This document shows, in pieces, positions 1 through 8,121 of a DNA stretch of 64,000 bases. Made by a program: the position numbers and the translations under genes. The DNA is taken from assembly GCA_963773195.1 (NCBI GenBank), contig CAVZAE010000015.1, forward strand, positions 72,735 to 136,734, in the 5' to 3' direction. The notes beneath the pieces are model-generated. The model did no database searches. It saw only the letters and a list, made by a program, of their open reading frames with translations, and was not told where the DNA came from. The DNA comes from CAIWHR01 sp963773195. Its GTDB lineage: Bacteria; Pseudomonadota; Gammaproteobacteria; Burkholderiales; Casimicrobiaceae. How positions within the stretch are numbered: the stretch's first letter is position 1; each line of letters begins with the position of its first letter.

Positions 1-513
1 GTGCTGCTGATGACCTACATCGGCGGCGCGGGTCACTTTGCCGGGCCGATCGTCGGGGCAGTAACGCTGACATGGCTGCAGACGAGCTTGAGCGGCTACA
101 CGAGCGCGTGGCTCCTGTATATCGGGCTATTCTTCGTGCTGACCATCCTGTTCGCGCCTTCGGGGCTTGTGGGCTTGATCCTGATGCATGGCCCGATCAT
201 CCGCACCCGGACCTTTCGCGGTGTGCTCCGCGCCTATGCGATTGCGCTCCTGCCCGCAGCGGTCATGGTGTGCGGCGCAGTACTGCTGATCGAGATGAGC
301 TACCGCCTGGCGACCCAGCCCGAGCTCGGCAGCCGGATGCGACTCGCCGGTATCGGGGTCGACGCCGCGACGGTGTGGCCGTGGCTCGCCGCGGGAGTGA
401 TGCTGGCCGGCGGCTTCCTCATTTTTCGCGGCACCTGGAGCCTCGTCGGGTCCGCCTGGAATCGCGCCAGCGAGGAGGCGCGCGGGCGCCGTGCAGCGGG
501 GGGAACGCGATGA
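1..513 (+). CDS. livM: Branched-chain amino acid ABC transporter permease (LivM-type), 5' end outside window
   Basis: This is the C-terminal part of an inner-membrane permease that would pass branched-chain amino acids or a related carboxylate into the cytoplasm. The visible 170 residues begin inside the last transmembrane bundle, with the family's GGAG-x4-GPIVGA loop near residues 8-19 and the APSGL motif near residue 52. About 100 further residues follow, with two more hydrophobic stretches (about 75-100 and 125-145), a C-terminal extension I associate with some betaproteobacterial LivM proteins. The stop codon overlaps the livG start as ATGA, so the two are translationally coupled. The true start lies upstream of the window. 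The real substrate is unknown; the acyl-CoA genes downstream suggest an organic or aromatic acid rather than leucine. Confidence 0.88.
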   Translation: MLLMTYIGGAGHFAGPIVGAVTLTWLQTSLSGYTSAWLLYIGLFFVLTILFAPSGLVGLILMHGPIIRTRTFRGVLRAYAIALLPAAVMVCGAVLLIEMSYRLATQPELGSRMRLAGIGVDAATVWPWLAAGVMLAGGFLIFRGTWSLVGSAWNRASEEARGRRAAGGTR

Positions 514-1421
514 GTGCCGCAGGGCCGCCCCAAGGCACTCGCCCCCTGGGGGGAGCGTCGCGAAGCGACGTTCGGGGGGATTCCAGCGCCGCAGGGCCGC
601 CCCAAGGCACTCGCCCCCTGGGGGGAGCGTCGCGAAGCGACGTTCGGGGGGATTCCAGCGCCGCAGGGCCGCCCATTGCGCTGCAATTGCGCGACCTCCA
701 CAAGAGCTTTGGCGCCACACCCATCATCCGGGCGGTGTCGCTCGACGTTCACGAGCACGAGCGCCACGCGATCATCGGCCCGAACGGCGCCGGCAAGTCG
801 ACTCTGTTCAATCTCGTCAGCGGCCGCATTGCGCCCACGAGCGGTGCCGTGCTGCTGCACGGTGCCCGGATCGAGGGCATGACGCCCTTCGAGATCCACC
901 GGCGCGGCCTGACCCGGAGCTTCCAGGTCACCAACATCTTTCCGCGCCTGACGGTCTTCGAGAACATCCGCTGCAGCCTGCTGTGGCCCATGGGCTACAA
1001 GTACAACTTCTGGCGCCGGACCGACGCGCTCGCGGATGCCACCGCGCGCACGGAGGCCACGCTGGAGAGAATCGGAATGACCGCTCGCCGCAACACGCTC
1101 GCGGGCGTGCTCAGCTATGCCGAGCAACGCGCGCTCGAGATCGGTATCACGATTGCCGGCGATGCGGACGTCATCCTGCTCGACGAGCCCACCGCCGGGA
1201 TGAGCCGCAGCGAGGCCAACCATGCGGTCGCGCTGATCCGCTCGGTATCGCAGGGTCGCACGCTCGTGATCGTCGAGCACGACATGAGCGTCGTGTTCGA
1301 TCTCGCCGACCGGATCTCGGTGCTCGTGTATGGCAAGGTGATCGCGACCGACACGCCCGAACGGGTAAGGGCGAACGAGGCCGTGCAGGCCGCCTATCTC
1401 GGGACGGCACAGCATGCTTGA
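510..1421 (+). CDS. livG: ABC transporter ATP-binding protein (LivG-type) with a repeat-expanded N-terminus
   Basis: This cytoplasmic ATPase powers the adjacent LivM permease. The protein has 303 residues: Walker A GPNGAGKST near residue 91, an LSYAEQ signature in place of the usual LSYGEQ, Walker B ILLDEP and the H-loop EHDM. The ATG at 510 overlaps the livM stop. Residues 3-50 are two exact 24-residue copies of a segment beginning AAGPPQGTRPL, and a third AAGPP leads into the normal domain start (IALQLRDLHKSFG). Removing the two repeats would leave an ordinary N-terminus, so the repeat looks like an insertion that kept the frame. No ATG or GTG lies between the repeats and the domain, so the start at 510 is the best choice. 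Confidence 0.9.
   Translation: MSAAGPPQGTRPLGGASRSDVRGDSSAAGPPQGTRPLGGASRSDVRGDSSAAGPPIALQLRDLHKSFGATPIIRAVSLDVHEHERHAIIGPNGAGKSTLFNLVSGRIAPTSGAVLLHGARIEGMTPFEIHRRGLTRSFQVTNIFPRLTVFENIRCSLLWPMGYKYNFWRRTDALADATARTEATLERIGMTARRNTLAGVLSYAEQRALEIGITIAGDADVILLDEPTAGMSRSEANHAVALIRSVSQGRTLVIVEHDMSVVFDLADRISVLVYGKVIATDTPERVRANEAVQAAYLGTAQHA
516..674 (+). repeat. 72-bp in-frame tandem repeat inside livG (two full copies plus 15 bp)
   Basis: Two identical 72-bp units (516-587 and 588-659) are followed by the first 15 bp of a third (660-674). Each unit contains a perfect short inverted repeat, CGTCGC-GAA-GCGACG, and a CCCCC-T-GGGGG palindrome, so it can fold into hairpins. The unit length is a multiple of three and it is translated as 24 residues rich in G, P, R and S. 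It resembles the palindromic elements found inside coding regions in several bacterial groups; that family assignment is by analogy. Confidence 0.9.
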
Positions 1422-2109
1422 AGTGAGCGACCTGCACGCCTACTACGGCAAGAGTCATATCCTGCAGGGTGTGTCGTTCCGGGTCGGGTCGGGCGAGATC
1501 GTGAGTCTCCTCGGCCGCAACGGTGCGGGTCGCTCGACCACGGTGAAGACGATCATGGGCGAGGTCGCGCCGGTCGGCTCGATCGTGTTCAAGGGCGAGC
1601 GCATCGACGGCCTCGCGCCTCACGCGATCGCGCGGAAGGGCTTGGGCTATGTTCCGGAGAACCGCGACATCTTTCCCACGCTCACCGTGCGCGAGAATCT
1701 CATGCTCGGGGTGAAGCCCGGGCAGCACGGCGGGCGCTGGTCGCTCGACGACATGTTCGCGCTGTTTGCGCAGCTCCGCGCGCGCGCGGACATGCCCGGC
1801 GGGGTGCTGTCGGGCGGCGAGCAGCAGATGCTGACCATGTGCCGCACGCTGATGGGCGATCCCGATCTCATCATGGTCGACGAGCCCACCGAGGGCCTCG
1901 CCCCGCAACTGGTCGCGCGGGTGCGCGAGCTGCTCGAGACGATCGCCGCGCGCGGCGTCGCCATCCTGCTGATCGAGCAGAAGCTCACGATCGCGCTCGA
2001 GATCTCGCACCGCGTCTACGTCATGGGCCAGGGCCGGATCGTATTCGACGGGACCGCGCAGGCGTTGCGGGACAACGCCGCGATCCGTCGCGAGTGGCTT
2101 GAGGTGTGA
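1414..2109 (+). CDS. livF: ABC transporter ATP-binding protein (LivF-type)
   Basis: This is the second ATPase of the branched-chain amino acid-type importer, 231 residues, the usual LivF length. It starts at ATG 1414, eight bases before the end of livG, so the genes are coupled. Walker A reads GRNGAGRST near residue 35: the invariant lysine is arginine. The rest is normal: signature LSGGEQQ, Walker B LIMVDEP and a C-terminal LivF tail. I recall the same arginine in other betaproteobacterial LivF proteins, so it may be a lineage feature rather than damage. With livM and livG it forms the 3' end of a transporter operon whose livH and binding-protein genes should lie left of the window. Confidence 0.9.
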   Translation: MLEVSDLHAYYGKSHILQGVSFRVGSGEIVSLLGRNGAGRSTTVKTIMGEVAPVGSIVFKGERIDGLAPHAIARKGLGYVPENRDIFPTLTVRENLMLGVKPGQHGGRWSLDDMFALFAQLRARADMPGGVLSGGEQQMLTMCRTLMGDPDLIMVDEPTEGLAPQLVARVRELLETIAARGVAILLIEQKLTIALEISHRVYVMGQGRIVFDGTAQALRDNAAIRREWLEV

Positions 2110-4237
2110 CGGTAAAATAGCGGCCTGCGCCCACCGGAGCAAGCTCATCGACGCCCATTACGAGACGAACGGTCGCATCGCCCTTCTGACGATCGACAAC
2201 CCGCCGGTCAACGGCCTGGGGCATGTGGTGCGCTCGGCGATCGCCGCCGGGCTCGATCGCGCAAACGGTGATTCGCAGATCGATGCGGTGGTCATGATCG
2301 GCGCGGGCAAGGCTTTTTCCGGCGGAGCGGACATCCGCGAGTTCAATACGCCCGCGTCATCGGCTGAGCCGACGCTGGCGACGCTCATCCGGATCGCGGA
2401 AGAAAGCAGGAAGCCGGTGGTCGCGGCCATCGGAGGCATCTGCATGGGGGGCGGCCTCGAGCTCGCGCTCGGCTGTCACTTCCGGGTCGCGACGCCCGAT
2501 GCGCAGATCGCATTGCCCGAGGTCAAGCTCGGCTTGCTGCCCGGAGCGGGTGGCACGCAACGCCTGCCGCGCGTCGCCGGCGTCGAGACTGCGCTCAACA
2601 TGATCGTGTCGGGTGCGCCGGTGCCGGCGCGGGAGCTTGCCGGCACCGCGCTGTTCGACGAAATCTTCTCCGGCCCGCTGCTCGACGGCGCGCTCGCGTT
2701 TGCCCGCAAGGTCGTGGCGGAGGAGCGACCGCTGAAGCGCGTTCGCGACATCGTCATCGACTATCCCAACGCGGAAGCCTTTTTCCAGTTCGCGCGCAAT
2801 TCGGTCGCCCCCATGGCCAGGGGCCTGCCCGCGCCGCTCAAGTGCGTGAACGCGGTGGCGGCCGCGGTAAGCAAACCGTTCGCCGAAGGGTTGAGTTTCG
2901 AGCGCGCGCAGTTCGTGGAGCTCATGCAGACGCCGGAATCGCGCGCGCTGCGGCACGCCTTCTTCGCCGAGCGGGCGGCCGCGAAGATTCCCGGCCTTGC
3001 CGAGGATACGGCGACGCGTAAGATCGAGCGCGTGGCAGTCGTGGGCGCGGGGACGATGGGTGGCGGGATCGCAATGAATTTCCTGAGCGCCGGCCTTCCC
3101 GTCACGCTCGTCGAGACGAATGCCGAGGCGCTCGCCAAGGGCGTGGCGGCGATTCGGCGCAACTACGAATCGTCGCTGAAGAAGGGCCGTCTGACGGCGG
3201 ACGCGCTGGATGCGAACATGGGCCGCCTCGCACCGACGCTCGCCTTCGGCGACATCGCGAACTCGGATCTCGTCATCGAGGCCGTCTTCGAGGACATGGA
3301 CGTGAAAGGGCGCGTATTCCGCCAGCTGGACGAAGTCGCGCGACCGGGTACGATCCTGGCCACCAACACTTCCACGCTGGACGTCGATCGCATCGCGGCG
3401 TTCACGCGCCGGCCCCAGGATGTCCTCGGCGCGCACTTCTTCAGCCCGGCCAACGTCATGAAGCTCCTGGAGATCGTGCGTGGCGAGAAGACGGGCGGCG
3501 ACGTGCTGGCCACGATGATGCAGGTCGCGAAAAAAATCGGGAAAACCGCCGTCGTCGCTCGTGTCTGCGACGGATTCATCGGCAACCGCATGCTCGAGCA
3601 GTACATCCGCCAGGCCATGTTCCTGCTCGAGGAGGGCGCGTCCCCGGCGCAGGTCGATCGCACGCTGGAGCGATTCGGCATGGCCATGGGACCGTTTCGC
3701 ATGAGCGATCTCGCGGGCAACGACATCGGCTGGCACATTCGCAAGCGCCGCTATGTCGAGAAGCCGGACGTCGTCTACTCGCGCATCGCCGATCGCCTGT
3801 GCGAGCTGGGCCGCTTCGGCCAGAAGACTGGGTCCGGCTGGTACCGTTATGCCGCGGGCGTCCGGGACGCGATCCCCGACCCCGCCGTCGACGAGCTGAT
3901 CGCGGGCTACCGGGAGGAGATCGGCATCGTCCCGCGCGAGATCAAGGACGACGAGATCGTCGACCGGTGCGTGTTCGCGCTGGTGAACGAAGGCGCGCGC
4001 ATCGTCGCGGAAGGCATCGCGCTGCGTGCCTCCGACCTCGACGTCGTCTACCTCACCGGATACGGTTTTCCGCGCTATCGTGGCGGCCCGATGTTCTACG
4101 CCGACACGCTCGGCCTCTATCGCGTCGCGCGGCGGATGCGCGAATTCGCGGCGAACCCGCGTGCCGACGCGCGATTCTGGCAACCTGCGCCGCTGCTGGA
4201 GCGACTCGCGGCCGCGGGCAAGACGTTCAACGGTTGA
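2099..4237 (+). CDS. Enoyl-CoA hydratase / 3-hydroxyacyl-CoA dehydrogenase (FadB/FadJ-like)
   Basis: This bifunctional beta-oxidation enzyme hydrates 2-enoyl-CoA and oxidises the 3-hydroxyacyl-CoA with NAD. The N-terminal crotonase domain covers about residues 15-200, with the oxyanion-hole segments SGGADIREF and GGGLELALG. A Rossmann domain starts near residue 314 (GAGTMGGGIAMN), and the two 3-hydroxyacyl-CoA dehydrogenase C-terminal domains follow. The total of 712 residues fits the family. The start is uncertain: the first in-frame start-type codon is TTG at 2099, overlapping the end of livF, and no ATG or GTG occurs before the conserved ALLTIDNPPVNG strand. It is followed after 18 bp by a thiolase, so together they give the last three beta-oxidation steps. 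Confidence 0.88.
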   Translation: MRCDGKIAACAHRSKLIDAHYETNGRIALLTIDNPPVNGLGHVVRSAIAAGLDRANGDSQIDAVVMIGAGKAFSGGADIREFNTPASSAEPTLATLIRIAEESRKPVVAAIGGICMGGGLELALGCHFRVATPDAQIALPEVKLGLLPGAGGTQRLPRVAGVETALNMIVSGAPVPARELAGTALFDEIFSGPLLDGALAFARKVVAEERPLKRVRDIVIDYPNAEAFFQFARNSVAPMARGLPAPLKCVNAVAAAVSKPFAEGLSFERAQFVELMQTPESRALRHAFFAERAAAKIPGLAEDTATRKIERVAVVGAGTMGGGIAMNFLSAGLPVTLVETNAEALAKGVAAIRRNYESSLKKGRLTADALDANMGRLAPTLAFGDIANSDLVIEAVFEDMDVKGRVFRQLDEVARPGTILATNTSTLDVDRIAAFTRRPQDVLGAHFFSPANVMKLLEIVRGEKTGGDVLATMMQVAKKIGKTAVVARVCDGFIGNRMLEQYIRQAMFLLEEGASPAQVDRTLERFGMAMGPFRMSDLAGNDIGWHIRKRRYVEKPDVVYSRIADRLCELGRFGQKTGSGWYRYAAGVRDAIPDPAVDELIAGYREEIGIVPREIKDDEIVDRCVFALVNEGARIVAEGIALRASDLDVVYLTGYGFPRYRGGPMFYADTLGLYRVARRMREFAANPRADARFWQPAPLLERLAAAGKTFNG

Positions 4238-4255
4238 TCTTTCGCCGAGGCTGCC

Positions 4256-5437
4256 ATGCCCGACGCTGTCATCGTATCCACCGCCCGCACGGGGCTTGCC
4301 AAGTCCTGGCGCGGCGCTTTCAACATGACGCACGGGGCGACGATGGGCGGTCACGTCGTTCGTCACGCGCTCGAGCGGGCGCACCTCGATCCTGCCGAAG
4401 TCGACGACGTGGTGATGGGCTGCGCGTTTCCGGAAGGCGCGACCGGATCCAACATCGCCCGGCAGATCGCGCTCCGTGCCGGATGCCCGGTCAGCGTTCC
4501 CGGCATGACGGTGAATCGATTTTGCTCCTCCGGATTGCAGACGATCGCGATCGCGGCGCAACGGATCATGTCGGGCGAAGGAAGCGCCTTCGTTGCGGGC
4601 GGCGTCGAATCGATCTCCTGCGTGCAGAACGAAGCGAACCGGCACATGCTGCGCGAGACCTGGCTCAACGAACACAAGCCGGCGATCTACTGGCCGATGC
4701 TCGAAACCGCCGAGTACGTCGCGAAGCGCTACGGGATCTCGCGCGAGCGACAGGACGAATACGGCGCCCGCAGCCAGCAACGCGCCGCCGCGGCCGCGGC
4801 GGCAGGCAGGTTCGCGGACGAGATCGTGCCGATGACGGCGACGATGGGCGTCGCGGACAAGGACGCCGGACGCCTCTTCACGAAGGAAGTCACGATCGCC
4901 GCCGACGAGGGAATCCGTGCCGACACGACCTACGAGGGCGTCGCGAAGATCAAGCCCGCCTTGCCGGGCGGCGTCGTCGCGGCAGGCAACGCGAGCCAGT
5001 TCTCCGATGGTGCGGCGGCCTGCGTCGTGATGAGCGATGCGGCTGCCGCGGCGAAGGGACTGCGCCCGTTGGGCGTGTTCCGCGGCTTCGCGGTCGCCGG
5101 GTGCGCACCGGAGGAAATGGGGATCGGCCCCGTCTTCGCCGTCCGGAAGCTCCTGGAGCGCACGGGCAAGACAATCGCCGATATCGGCCTATGGGAGTTG
5201 AACGAGGCCTTCGCCGTGCAGGTGTTGTACTGCCGCGACACCTTGGGCATTCCCGACGACCTCCTCAATGTGGACGGCGGGGCGATTGCGGTGGGGCATC
5301 CTTACGGCGTTTCGGGCGCGCGATTGACCGCCCACGCGCTCATCGAAGGTCGACGGCGCGGTGCGAAGCACGTCGTCGTCACAATGTGCATCGGCGGCGG
5401 CATGGGCGCCGCCGGGTTGTTCGAGGTCATCGCCTGA
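4256..5437 (+). CDS. Acetyl-CoA C-acyltransferase (thiolase)
   Basis: This thiolase cleaves 3-oxoacyl-CoA with CoA to acetyl-CoA and a shortened acyl-CoA. The 393 residues match the FadA family. The acylated cysteine is in NRFCSSGLQ (about residue 89), the histidine motif is VGHPYGVSGAR, and the second active cysteine is in the C-terminal CIGGGMGAAG. The ATG at 4256 has a GAGG Shine-Dalgarno a few bases upstream. It follows the FadJ-like gene closely and probably shares its transcript. The gene converges with the CurA-like reductase, with only six bases between the two stops. Confidence 0.92.
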   Translation: MPDAVIVSTARTGLAKSWRGAFNMTHGATMGGHVVRHALERAHLDPAEVDDVVMGCAFPEGATGSNIARQIALRAGCPVSVPGMTVNRFCSSGLQTIAIAAQRIMSGEGSAFVAGGVESISCVQNEANRHMLRETWLNEHKPAIYWPMLETAEYVAKRYGISRERQDEYGARSQQRAAAAAAAGRFADEIVPMTATMGVADKDAGRLFTKEVTIAADEGIRADTTYEGVAKIKPALPGGVVAAGNASQFSDGAAACVVMSDAAAAAKGLRPLGVFRGFAVAGCAPEEMGIGPVFAVRKLLERTGKTIADIGLWELNEAFAVQVLYCRDTLGIPDDLLNVDGGAIAVGHPYGVSGARLTAHALIEGRRRGAKHVVVTMCIGGGMGAAGLFEVIA

Positions 5438-5443
5438 CACGGG

Positions 5444-6445
5444 TCAATCGGTGAGCCGCACGAGCTGCTTGCCGAGGTTCTCGCCCTTCAGAAGGCCCAT
5501 GAACGCGCGCGGCGCGCTGGCGAGTCCGCTGGCCACCGATTCGCGATACTTCAACCGCTCCTGGGCGACCAGCTCGACAAGAGCGTTGCGCGCCTCGGGA
5601 TAGCGGTCCTTCCAGTCGAACACGATCATCCCTTGCATGCGGATGCGGTTGACGAGTACCGAGCGCAGGCTCTTGTAGCCGTACGGCTCGGTAGCGCTGT
5701 ACTCGGCGATCAGGCCGCAGATGACGACTCGCCCGTAGCGGTTCACCTGGCGCAGCACCGTGTCGAGCACGGCGCCGCCGACGTTCTCGAAGCAGACATC
5801 GACACCCTGCGGGCACGCACCGCGCAAGTCGTCCGCGAGATGCCCCGCCTTGTAATCGATGCAGGCGTCGAAGCCGAGTTCGCCGACGACGTAGTCGCAT
5901 TTGGCGCGACCTCCCGCGATCCCCACTGCCCGGCACCCGTGCAGACGGGCGAGCTGCCCGACGACGCTGCCCACCGCACCCGACGCCGCCGAGACGACGA
6001 CCGTCTGCCCGGGCTTCGGCTGCCCGATCTCGAACAAGCCGAACCACGCCGTAAAACCCGGCATTCCGGTGACGCCGAGAAAGCAGGATGCGGGGATGCG
6101 CGAGGCATCGATCTTCACCAGCTCTTCCGCGCGCGCGACGCCATAGAGTTGCCAGCCCAGCGAGGTCAGCACCTTGTCGCCCGGCCCGAAGCGCGGATCG
6201 CGCGACTCGATGACGTCGCCCACAGTCTGGCCCACCATCACTTCATCGAGCTTCTGCGGCGGCACATAGGATTTGACGTCGTTCATCCGGCCGCGCATGT
6301 AGGGGTCGAGCGACAGCCACTCGTTGCGCACGAGGACCTCGCCAGGACCGGGCGTCGCGATCGGCGCCTCGACAAGGCGGAAATTGTGCTCGGCCACGTC
6401 GCCCTTCGGCCGGCTTGCGAGCACCACCTGTCTGTTGATCGCCAT
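5444..6445 (-). CDS. NADP-dependent medium-chain oxidoreductase (CurA / prostaglandin reductase-like)
   Basis: This zinc-free medium-chain reductase of 333 residues probably reduces the double bond of an alpha,beta-unsaturated carbonyl with NADPH. The N-terminus carries ASRPKG and SLDPYMRGRM, the hallmark of E. coli CurA (curcumin reductase) and related prostaglandin reductases. The nucleotide-binding loop is AASGAVGSVVGQLA near residue 155. It starts at ATG 6445. The first bases upstream of the start contain a vestige of an acyl-CoA dehydrogenase 3' end (6452-6494), suggesting this gene once directly followed such a gene. Its natural substrate cannot be read from the sequence. Confidence 0.85.
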   Translation of the reverse strand: MAINRQVVLASRPKGDVAEHNFRLVEAPIATPGPGEVLVRNEWLSLDPYMRGRMNDVKSYVPPQKLDEVMVGQTVGDVIESRDPRFGPGDKVLTSLGWQLYGVARAEELVKIDASRIPASCFLGVTGMPGFTAWFGLFEIGQPKPGQTVVVSAASGAVGSVVGQLARLHGCRAVGIAGGRAKCDYVVGELGFDACIDYKAGHLADDLRGACPQGVDVCFENVGGAVLDTVLRQVNRYGRVVICGLIAEYSATEPYGYKSLRSVLVNRIRMQGMIVFDWKDRYPEARNALVELVAQERLKYRESVASGLASAPRAFMGLLKGENLGKQLVRLTD

Positions 6446-6940
6446 CGGTGGACACTCCCGATTACAACGTCGTGAACCGCGGGTGATTCGCGTCAGAATG
6501 ACCGTTCACTTACAACGCCCTGGCTGCAAATGACGCGACTTGCAAGCGCTTCCGGACGTGCTGCGATCCGTTGAGCCGGCGACTGGCAATGAGTTCGCGC
6601 CACGCTGCTACGAATCATATACCTGCTCGCTGCGAAAGAATCGATGCTGCCGTGAGCGAAGCGCAGCAACCCGCATGACCTACCGTTCTTGGCAGAGGCG
6701 AGTTGTCATCACCGACGAATCGTGCGGCAAAAGGCTCGAGGAGAACGCCGCCGCGGCAGTGCAGGCTGGGGCAGGCCACCGCCTTTTGCGCACGTTCGCG
6801 CGGCGCCGCCTGACACCAACCGACGGTTGACCCCCGCGACCGAACGCTCAATACTCAGGCTCGCGTGACTGGATCACCGATCCGTCCATCCCCTGCCAAT
6901 CAACCGCCATTAACGAGAGTCGGCTTGGTGGATTTCGATT
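6446..6940. other. Intergenic region between divergent genes, with vestigial sequences
   Basis: This 495-bp stretch separates the leftward CurA-like gene and the rightward DMT transporter and must hold both promoters, which I cannot pinpoint. It contains the acyl-CoA dehydrogenase vestige at 6452-6494. At about 6605-6815 it shares a diverged sequence with the intergenic region at 15.39-15.60 kb, including an exact AATCATATACC at 6613-6623. A short open frame across 6540-6830 has no recognisable protein features. Confidence 0.6.
6452..6494 (-). repeat. Direct-repeat copy A: vestigial 3' end of an acyl-CoA dehydrogenase gene
   Basis: This segment closely matches 8073-8121, the 3' end and flank of the intact acyl-CoA dehydrogenase. 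ACACTCCCGA, TACAACGT, GTGAACCGC and TGATTCGCGTC are shared in the same order, with a 6-bp gap. Read on the minus strand it encodes DANHPRFTTL and a stop, against DANHHLERFTTL and a stop in the intact gene. It is a remnant, not a gene. Confidence 0.8.
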
Positions 6941-8032
6941 GTGATGAACCTGCGGCTTCCAAAGCTCCCCAAGAAGCGCCCAGATGAATCGGTACACCCG
7001 TCCGATGCACCGCGGCCCAGCGAGCCTTTGTCGCCGGATGCCGGCTACGAACGCCTGTATCCGGATCGACGCTTCAGCACCCTCGAGATTGCCGACGAAG
7101 GTGTACGCGAAGCCTCGGCGATGGACTTCCTTAACCCGCCGATTCAACGCGTCGTGCGAGCGTTGCAGGATTTCGAAGCCTGGCGTGCACTCCCGGTCTT
7201 TCTCCTCGCGGGCTTCTGCCTGACCTCACTCGACACGACCGCGAAGTATCTCGTGCGGGACCACTCGCTGTTTCTCGTGGTCTGGGCGCGTTATGTCGGC
7301 CAGATGCTGGTTGTCGCGCCCATCGCGTGGCATCGCGCCGGCAATGGCTTTTGGCGCACGCGCCATTTTTCGCTGCAGCTCCAACGGTCGGCGATGCTGC
7401 TCGGGGCAACGGTCTGCCTGTATGGAGGCTTGCGCTACCTGCCGCTTGCCGAAGGATCCGCGATCCTGTTCCTCGCGCCGATGCTCATCGTCATGCTTTC
7501 TGGACCTCTGCTTCGCGAGGAACCGACGCGCGCGCGTTGGGTCGCCTCGATCACGGGTTTCGTCGGAGTTCTCATTCTGCTGCGGCCGGGATCCGCTGTT
7601 TTCCATCCGGCGGCGCTGCTGTTGCTGGGGGCGGCACTCTTCAACGCGTTCTACAACATGCTCACGCGCAAGCTCATCTACGAGGATGTCTATACGACGC
7701 TCTTCCACAGTGCGCTGGTGGGCACAGTCGTCCTCACAGCGGCGTTGCCCTGGGGGTTCGACCAGACAAGTCTCACGCTGAGCGATGGGGGTCTGTTGCT
7801 GCTGCTCGGGTTGCTTGCCGGACTTGGCCACTGGTTCGTGATCGCCGCATACGTCCTCGCACCTGCCTCGCTATTGTCTCCGTTCACCTACGTGCAGATG
7901 ATCTGGGCCGTGGCCTATGGGTACGTAATCTTCGGCCAGCTGCCGGACCACTGGTCGATGGTCGGCATTTGCGTGATCGTCGCGAGCGGCGTGTATCTCG
8001 CGATAATGGAGCGCCGGCGAAAGCGCGGCTGA
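6941..8032 (+). CDS. DMT-family (EamA) transporter
   Basis: This inner-membrane transporter has about ten transmembrane segments in two EamA repeats, typical of drug/metabolite or amino-acid exporters. The hydrophobic part begins near residue 82 (PVFLLAGFCLTSLDTTAKYL). Conserved features include the RYVGQM segment, LREEPTRARWVA between the repeats and a basic C-terminal tail ERRRKRG. The ATG at 6941 gives 363 residues, with a 60-residue hydrophilic leader; ATG 7121 (MDFLNPP) would give a 303-residue protein, nearer the family norm, so the start is open. The gene is flanked by imperfect direct repeats (6452-6494 and 8073-8121), which suggests this segment was inserted into an older catabolic cluster. 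The substrate is unknown. Confidence 0.85.
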   Translation: MMNLRLPKLPKKRPDESVHPSDAPRPSEPLSPDAGYERLYPDRRFSTLEIADEGVREASAMDFLNPPIQRVVRALQDFEAWRALPVFLLAGFCLTSLDTTAKYLVRDHSLFLVVWARYVGQMLVVAPIAWHRAGNGFWRTRHFSLQLQRSAMLLGATVCLYGGLRYLPLAEGSAILFLAPMLIVMLSGPLLREEPTRARWVASITGFVGVLILLRPGSAVFHPAALLLLGAALFNAFYNMLTRKLIYEDVYTTLFHSALVGTVVLTAALPWGFDQTSLTLSDGGLLLLLGLLAGLGHWFVIAAYVLAPASLLSPFTYVQMIWAVAYGYVIFGQLPDHWSMVGICVIVASGVYLAIMERRRKRG

Positions 8033-8072
8033 CTACCCGCCGCCCCACCGGGCGCCGCCTGTTGCGATTCCC

Positions 8073-8121
8073 ACACTCCCGACTACAACGTTGTGAACCG
8101 CTCGAGGTGATGATTCGCGTC
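8073..8121 (-). repeat. Direct-repeat copy B: 3' end of the acyl-CoA dehydrogenase gene plus 10 bp
   Basis: This is the parental copy of the repeat at 6452-6494. It includes the last twelve codons of the dehydrogenase, its TAG stop and ten bases beyond it. With copy A it brackets the DMT transporter segment of about 1.6 kb in the same orientation. Confidence 0.8.

Noticed and set aside
516..674. CRISPR array
   Set aside because: Two directly adjacent 72-bp copies inside a gene, without spacers or cas genes.
2357..4780. Very long open frame on the minus strand across the FadJ-like and thiolase genes
   Set aside because: It is an antisense shadow of GC-rich coding sequence; the plus-strand genes carry clear motifs, the antisense protein none.
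6540..6830. Possible small gene before the DMT transporter
   Set aside because: No Shine-Dalgarno, no family features, and the region is related to another intergenic region.
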